From Capitella teleta (taxonomy: Eukaryota; Annelida; Polychaeta; Capitellidae), in the NCBI GenBank assembly GCA_000328365.1, contig KB296008.1, forward strand, positions 97,966 to 161,965: a DNA stretch of 64,000 nt, written 5' to 3'. Under the pieces are notes generated by a model. That model made no database searches, was not told the DNA's origin, and saw only the letters and a list, made by a program, of their open reading frames with translations. Positions 59,601 to 64,000 of this stretch are shown here, in pieces. The position numbers were made by a program, and so were the translations under genes. The stretch's first letter is position 1. The number at the start of each line of letters is the position of its first letter.

Positions 59601-60749
59601 ATGCGGAATATGCCGCGCGACAATCAATGTCCTTCTGTCATAATTGCAACCTAGCTTTTTGTGTTACTTTTCGTTTGATGATTCATAAGAGCTGTGAGTA
59701 TCTTAATTTCAGGATACCTGTTCTACTGAGTTCGCTGCAGTGATGGTGGCAAGTCTTCAGATGCTTGAACACTTCTCACAATGCTGCTGTAACTTTGAGC
59801 AATGAGTCCGACACTCCTCACGCATGCCGCATCGAAGCCGCGACACTCTGCTGCACCTCGCATCGAACCCCATCAGCGGGCAGCATCCTATAGTGGGGTG
59901 GGTGGCTTTTGTCGACGGCTGTCGTCCATAACCGATGCATTCATGTCGACAGATGAAGAACGAGGCACGTGAAAAGCGACCAAATGAACGCGTCCAGAGG
60001 CGGAGTGGGAGGGGAGGGGCTTCAACAGGATAGGTGTGAAGCATTTTATTAAATAAGGCGGTTTCTGAGCAAGGCGAATGCATACATCAAGCTCTGCATT
60101 GTATAGAGGCTGATTGGATTCTCAAAGTGCATGAAATCCGCGGCAGTCATCGCTGAGACCATTGTATGCTCACAATGGAGGCCCCCGAGCGTGCAGCAGC
60201 GCCTTTTTAGGCTCAATTTGAGGCTCCGTCGGCACTAAAAACGCCGGCCTAACGTCGTCACACAGCCGAATGAACCGCCAACAACAGAACACCTATAGCC
60301 ATAAAGACTCCTTCTCCCCGTACATATGCTTTTATGCTTTCTTTATTCACTTGCATTGTCTGCATAACTGTGTTGGGACGATTCGGTTGATGCATGGCTG
60401 ACAGTCTGACACCGCATCCCTGATAAGCTTCTAAAGTAATTTTACCTGCATGCATGACCAGTGTAATGTGTTGATTATACAGGTACGTGAACATTCTGTA
60501 TTACAATACGAATGACGAGTATCTTCGATAGTGGGGCTGAATCTGGCTGACGTCCCTGTTCTAGTTAGTTTTAGATTCGTTATGGCGGCTCAAAGTTATA
60601 ATAAAATAAAGTTTAAATTATTATGGACCAATTTGCTATCAAAACTTAATCTCGGTATCTCTTTTATCCAATTGGAAAATAAAACTCATCATTACCATAA
60701 TGTTCTAACTTCTGATCGCTGCTTGTCGTTTTTGCCAAATTACGTGTTT

Positions 60750-60762
60750 GTGCGTTATGATC
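60750..60762 (+). promoter_or_regulatory. Isolated GTGCGTTATGATC motif
   Basis: An exact 13-mer match to the copies at 39830 and 42096, with unrelated flanks. It lies 17 kb from the main cluster. Confidence 0.3.
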
Positions 60763-61179
60763 CAGAGTGTAATATTCCATAACTTCGCTATAATTCACTA
60801 TTTCTTTGGAAAAAAAGCCCAAAATTCCGTCGTTCGTCGCATGACTGGGATGGGGTTGATAAGCCTAACGCTCACAAGACTGAAATCCTTATACTTGTAA
60901 GCCACAGTTCCTAATCCTAACCCTGGTAAATTCGGACTTGTGAGTATTCGGCTAAAAGAGCCGAACTCGTATGACTAATATGGTCTCCAATCGCAGTCAT
61001 TTCGTTTGATACACTTAGCAAATGGCACTTGCAAAATTCAAGAAATCCCAGTATGTAGGTTGGGTTAACATGATCTCAAATTAACTGTTTCATTTCACAC
61101 ATTGACTAACACCCTTCCTCTATCTTGACCTCTTTAACCACCAAAGTGGAGTTACATAATCTGGGAATTCCATTGAGGC

Positions 61180-61700
61180 GAACGGAAGCAAAGAAATAGC
61201 GGATTTTTAGCAGAAAAGGCGAGGTTTCTTGTGTCCACAGGATCTCGGAGCCAGAAAGACTTCTAAATAACCGGATTAACGGTGCGAGGGATGCTATTCA
61301 AGCGACGTAGCCCCTTTGAAAACCCCCATAAAAAGCGCGCCAATTCAGCGCTTAATACACTTTTGTCGCGGCCTTACTGAGCCTCGCGCCGATTTCTAAA
61401 GACACGGCGAATGGGTGAGGTCTTTAGCGGACGTCCAAATGGTCCCGCCATCTTGCAAATGAGAGCAACTGTTGTTGGGCGAGAGGCAGCCACGGAAACC
61501 GCTCGGATGAAAGCGAAGGACGTTGGTAACAAAAGCGTCTCCATGACAACGCGCTGTGTATAGACGTTGTTGAGAGCAGTCGTCAAGGAATTGTTTCAAT
61601 GGTCACAAGGAAAGCGACGCCGTATGTGTGTGCGCTGGAATAGGACACAAGGCTTTTGTTTGGAATGGCGTTCACGGAGGCTGATGAGCAGTATGTCCAT
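61180..61700. promoter_or_regulatory. Promoter-like island: YY1 and X-box-like
   Basis: CCGCCATCTTGC (YY1) at 61445-61456 and GTCTCCATGACAAC (X-box-like) at 61537-61550, with GGCTTTTGTTTGG (Sox-type) at 61652-61664. This is a third place where YY1 and RFX motifs pair. Overlapping frames of about 70 codons are not recognised. Confidence 0.35.
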
Positions 61701-62189
61701 GTCATTCTGCCCCGGATGAGATGCACACCTGGACGAAATCGAAAAATGGTTGTATAGACTATGGAGTATGACTGTCGCTTGTTTAACTGTTGCTTTGTTT
61801 TGCCACTGATACCCATGTTGGTATGCTGAAAAGCAATGCCGAGTTTCTTTTTTCGGAGTGTATGCGCAAGTGTATCTTGGTGTTTCTACTAAGAATTTCG
61901 CCCATTTTGCTTGCATGAATTTCACCCTTGTCTGTGCGCGTTTTATAAATATTTTGCCATGCTAAATAAAAACCCTCAATTTGAAACAGCATGGCTATGT
62001 TGCATAATCGGTTTCCGAATCCTTCACTAAATCAACAAATTGTTGACGAAATCGACAGTCCTCCTGGAAGTTGAATCCGCCGCTGTCATAACGGACTCAT
62101 GTGACGTCATCAACAACGCCCCTGTTGAATGCCACACGAACGGATGACGGAAACCTTCTGACGTGAGGATTCCTCTTTATTTTCTGTGC

Positions 62190-62221
62190 ATCATAACGCA
62201 CTTCCTCGTCGCCATGGCAAA
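62190..62221. promoter_or_regulatory. ATCATAACGCAC motif next to an X-box-like site
   Basis: ATCATAACGCAC at 62190-62201, then GTCGCCATGGCAAA at 62208-62221 six bp away. The second is an RFX-type site with one half slightly off. This is the only place where the two recurrent motifs of the window adjoin. Confidence 0.35.
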
Positions 62222-62649
62222 CATAACCGTTGCACGGTGAGGAAATGAACTGACTGAAGCCGACGACATTGGGGCACCTCACAGCAGCTGTGAGCTTTTG
62301 TACATAATTCAGTTGCCAAGTAACGCCCGGTCAGGTATAATTATGCAATTATTATGGCCGGTGATAGCAATTAACCTATTATCGTAGTTTTATAATATGA
62401 GTTTTTGGTGCGGTTAGTCGAGAACCTACAGAGCATCACACGATGAAGTTCAGTGACGAGAATCGATACAGGATTAACGTTGTCTTTCGCCGTAATAGTG
62501 CTTCTGTCAGGTCTTGTCTGCTTCTCCGCTCTGATGTGTGCTACAATCAATATTCTGCAGCGCATCCCAATACAATAGTATTATTACATGCATGCTCATG
62601 GAGCAGGCAGCCACCTAAACAGTTCTGCATGCGGCATGCGTGGGAACAC

Positions 62650-64000
<1,351 letters not shown>

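Noticed and set aside
60900-60955. Telomere-like CCTAACCCTGG
   Set aside because: Only one and a half units; chance.

Overview
The window is 64 kb of metazoan genomic DNA with one protein-coding gene I can support: an intronless SoxB1-class (Sox1/2/3) transcription factor on the minus strand at 24396-25622. Everything else is non-coding flank. No operons, bacterial signals, introns with recognisable exons, or coding transposons were found. The HMG box, the [14 protein letters not shown] segment, an IKSE SUMO-type site and a C-terminus ending PLTHM place the gene firmly in SoxB1. The GT/TA-rich microsatellites, a tRNA-derived SINE, a TTAA-flanked MITE-like element and the compact single-exon gene suggest a marine invertebrate bilaterian, perhaps a deuterostome such as an echinoderm or hemichordate. 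The species cannot be fixed from sequence alone.

Layout. 1-23.1 kb is the 3' flank of the gene. It is AT-rich spacer interrupted by CpG-richer islands (about 1.6-1.8, 5.3-5.9, 6.5-7.5, 9.6-10.2, 10.3-11.3, 12.4, 13.4-14.7 kb) that carry ETS, YY1, NRF1, CRE and RFX-type motifs. 23.1-24.4 kb is the probable 3'UTR, 24.4-25.6 kb the CDS, and 25.6-26.1 kb the 5'UTR plus promoter with two CCAAT boxes, GC boxes and an NRF1-like site. 26.1-64 kb is the 5' flank: alternating AT-rich spacer and high-complexity islands that look like conserved regulatory DNA (29.2, 30.4-30.9, 36.6-38.2, 39.5-39.7, 44.3-44.8, 50.2-51.3, 54.1-54.7, 56.1-56.8, 58.9-59.6, 61.2-61.7 kb).

Mobile and repeated DNA. A TTAA-flanked element at 35413-36315 has matching inverted ends that are each a small hairpin. 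A tRNA-derived SINE lies at 53287-53408, and two degenerate tRNA-like relics lie near 28.0 and 40.9 kb. A 50-bp minisatellite lies at 41497-41750. There are long (ATT)n and (TTTA)n arrays. Two N gaps (16729-16966 and 36183-36232) interrupt the assembly.

The most unusual signal is a recurrent nonamer, ATCATAACG (often extended to ATCATAACGCAC). It occurs at eleven separate sites with unrelated flanks, clusters at 39.8-43.1 kb, and forms the core of the minisatellite in the middle of that cluster. Also over-represented by eye are RFX X-box-like sites (about 15), the palindromic CRE TGACGTCA (9 copies) and YY1-like sites paired with X-boxes. A perfect four-unit heat-shock element and two Sox-Oct-like composites are further candidates. 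All regulatory readings are inference from motif shape; no alignment, expression or binding data were available.
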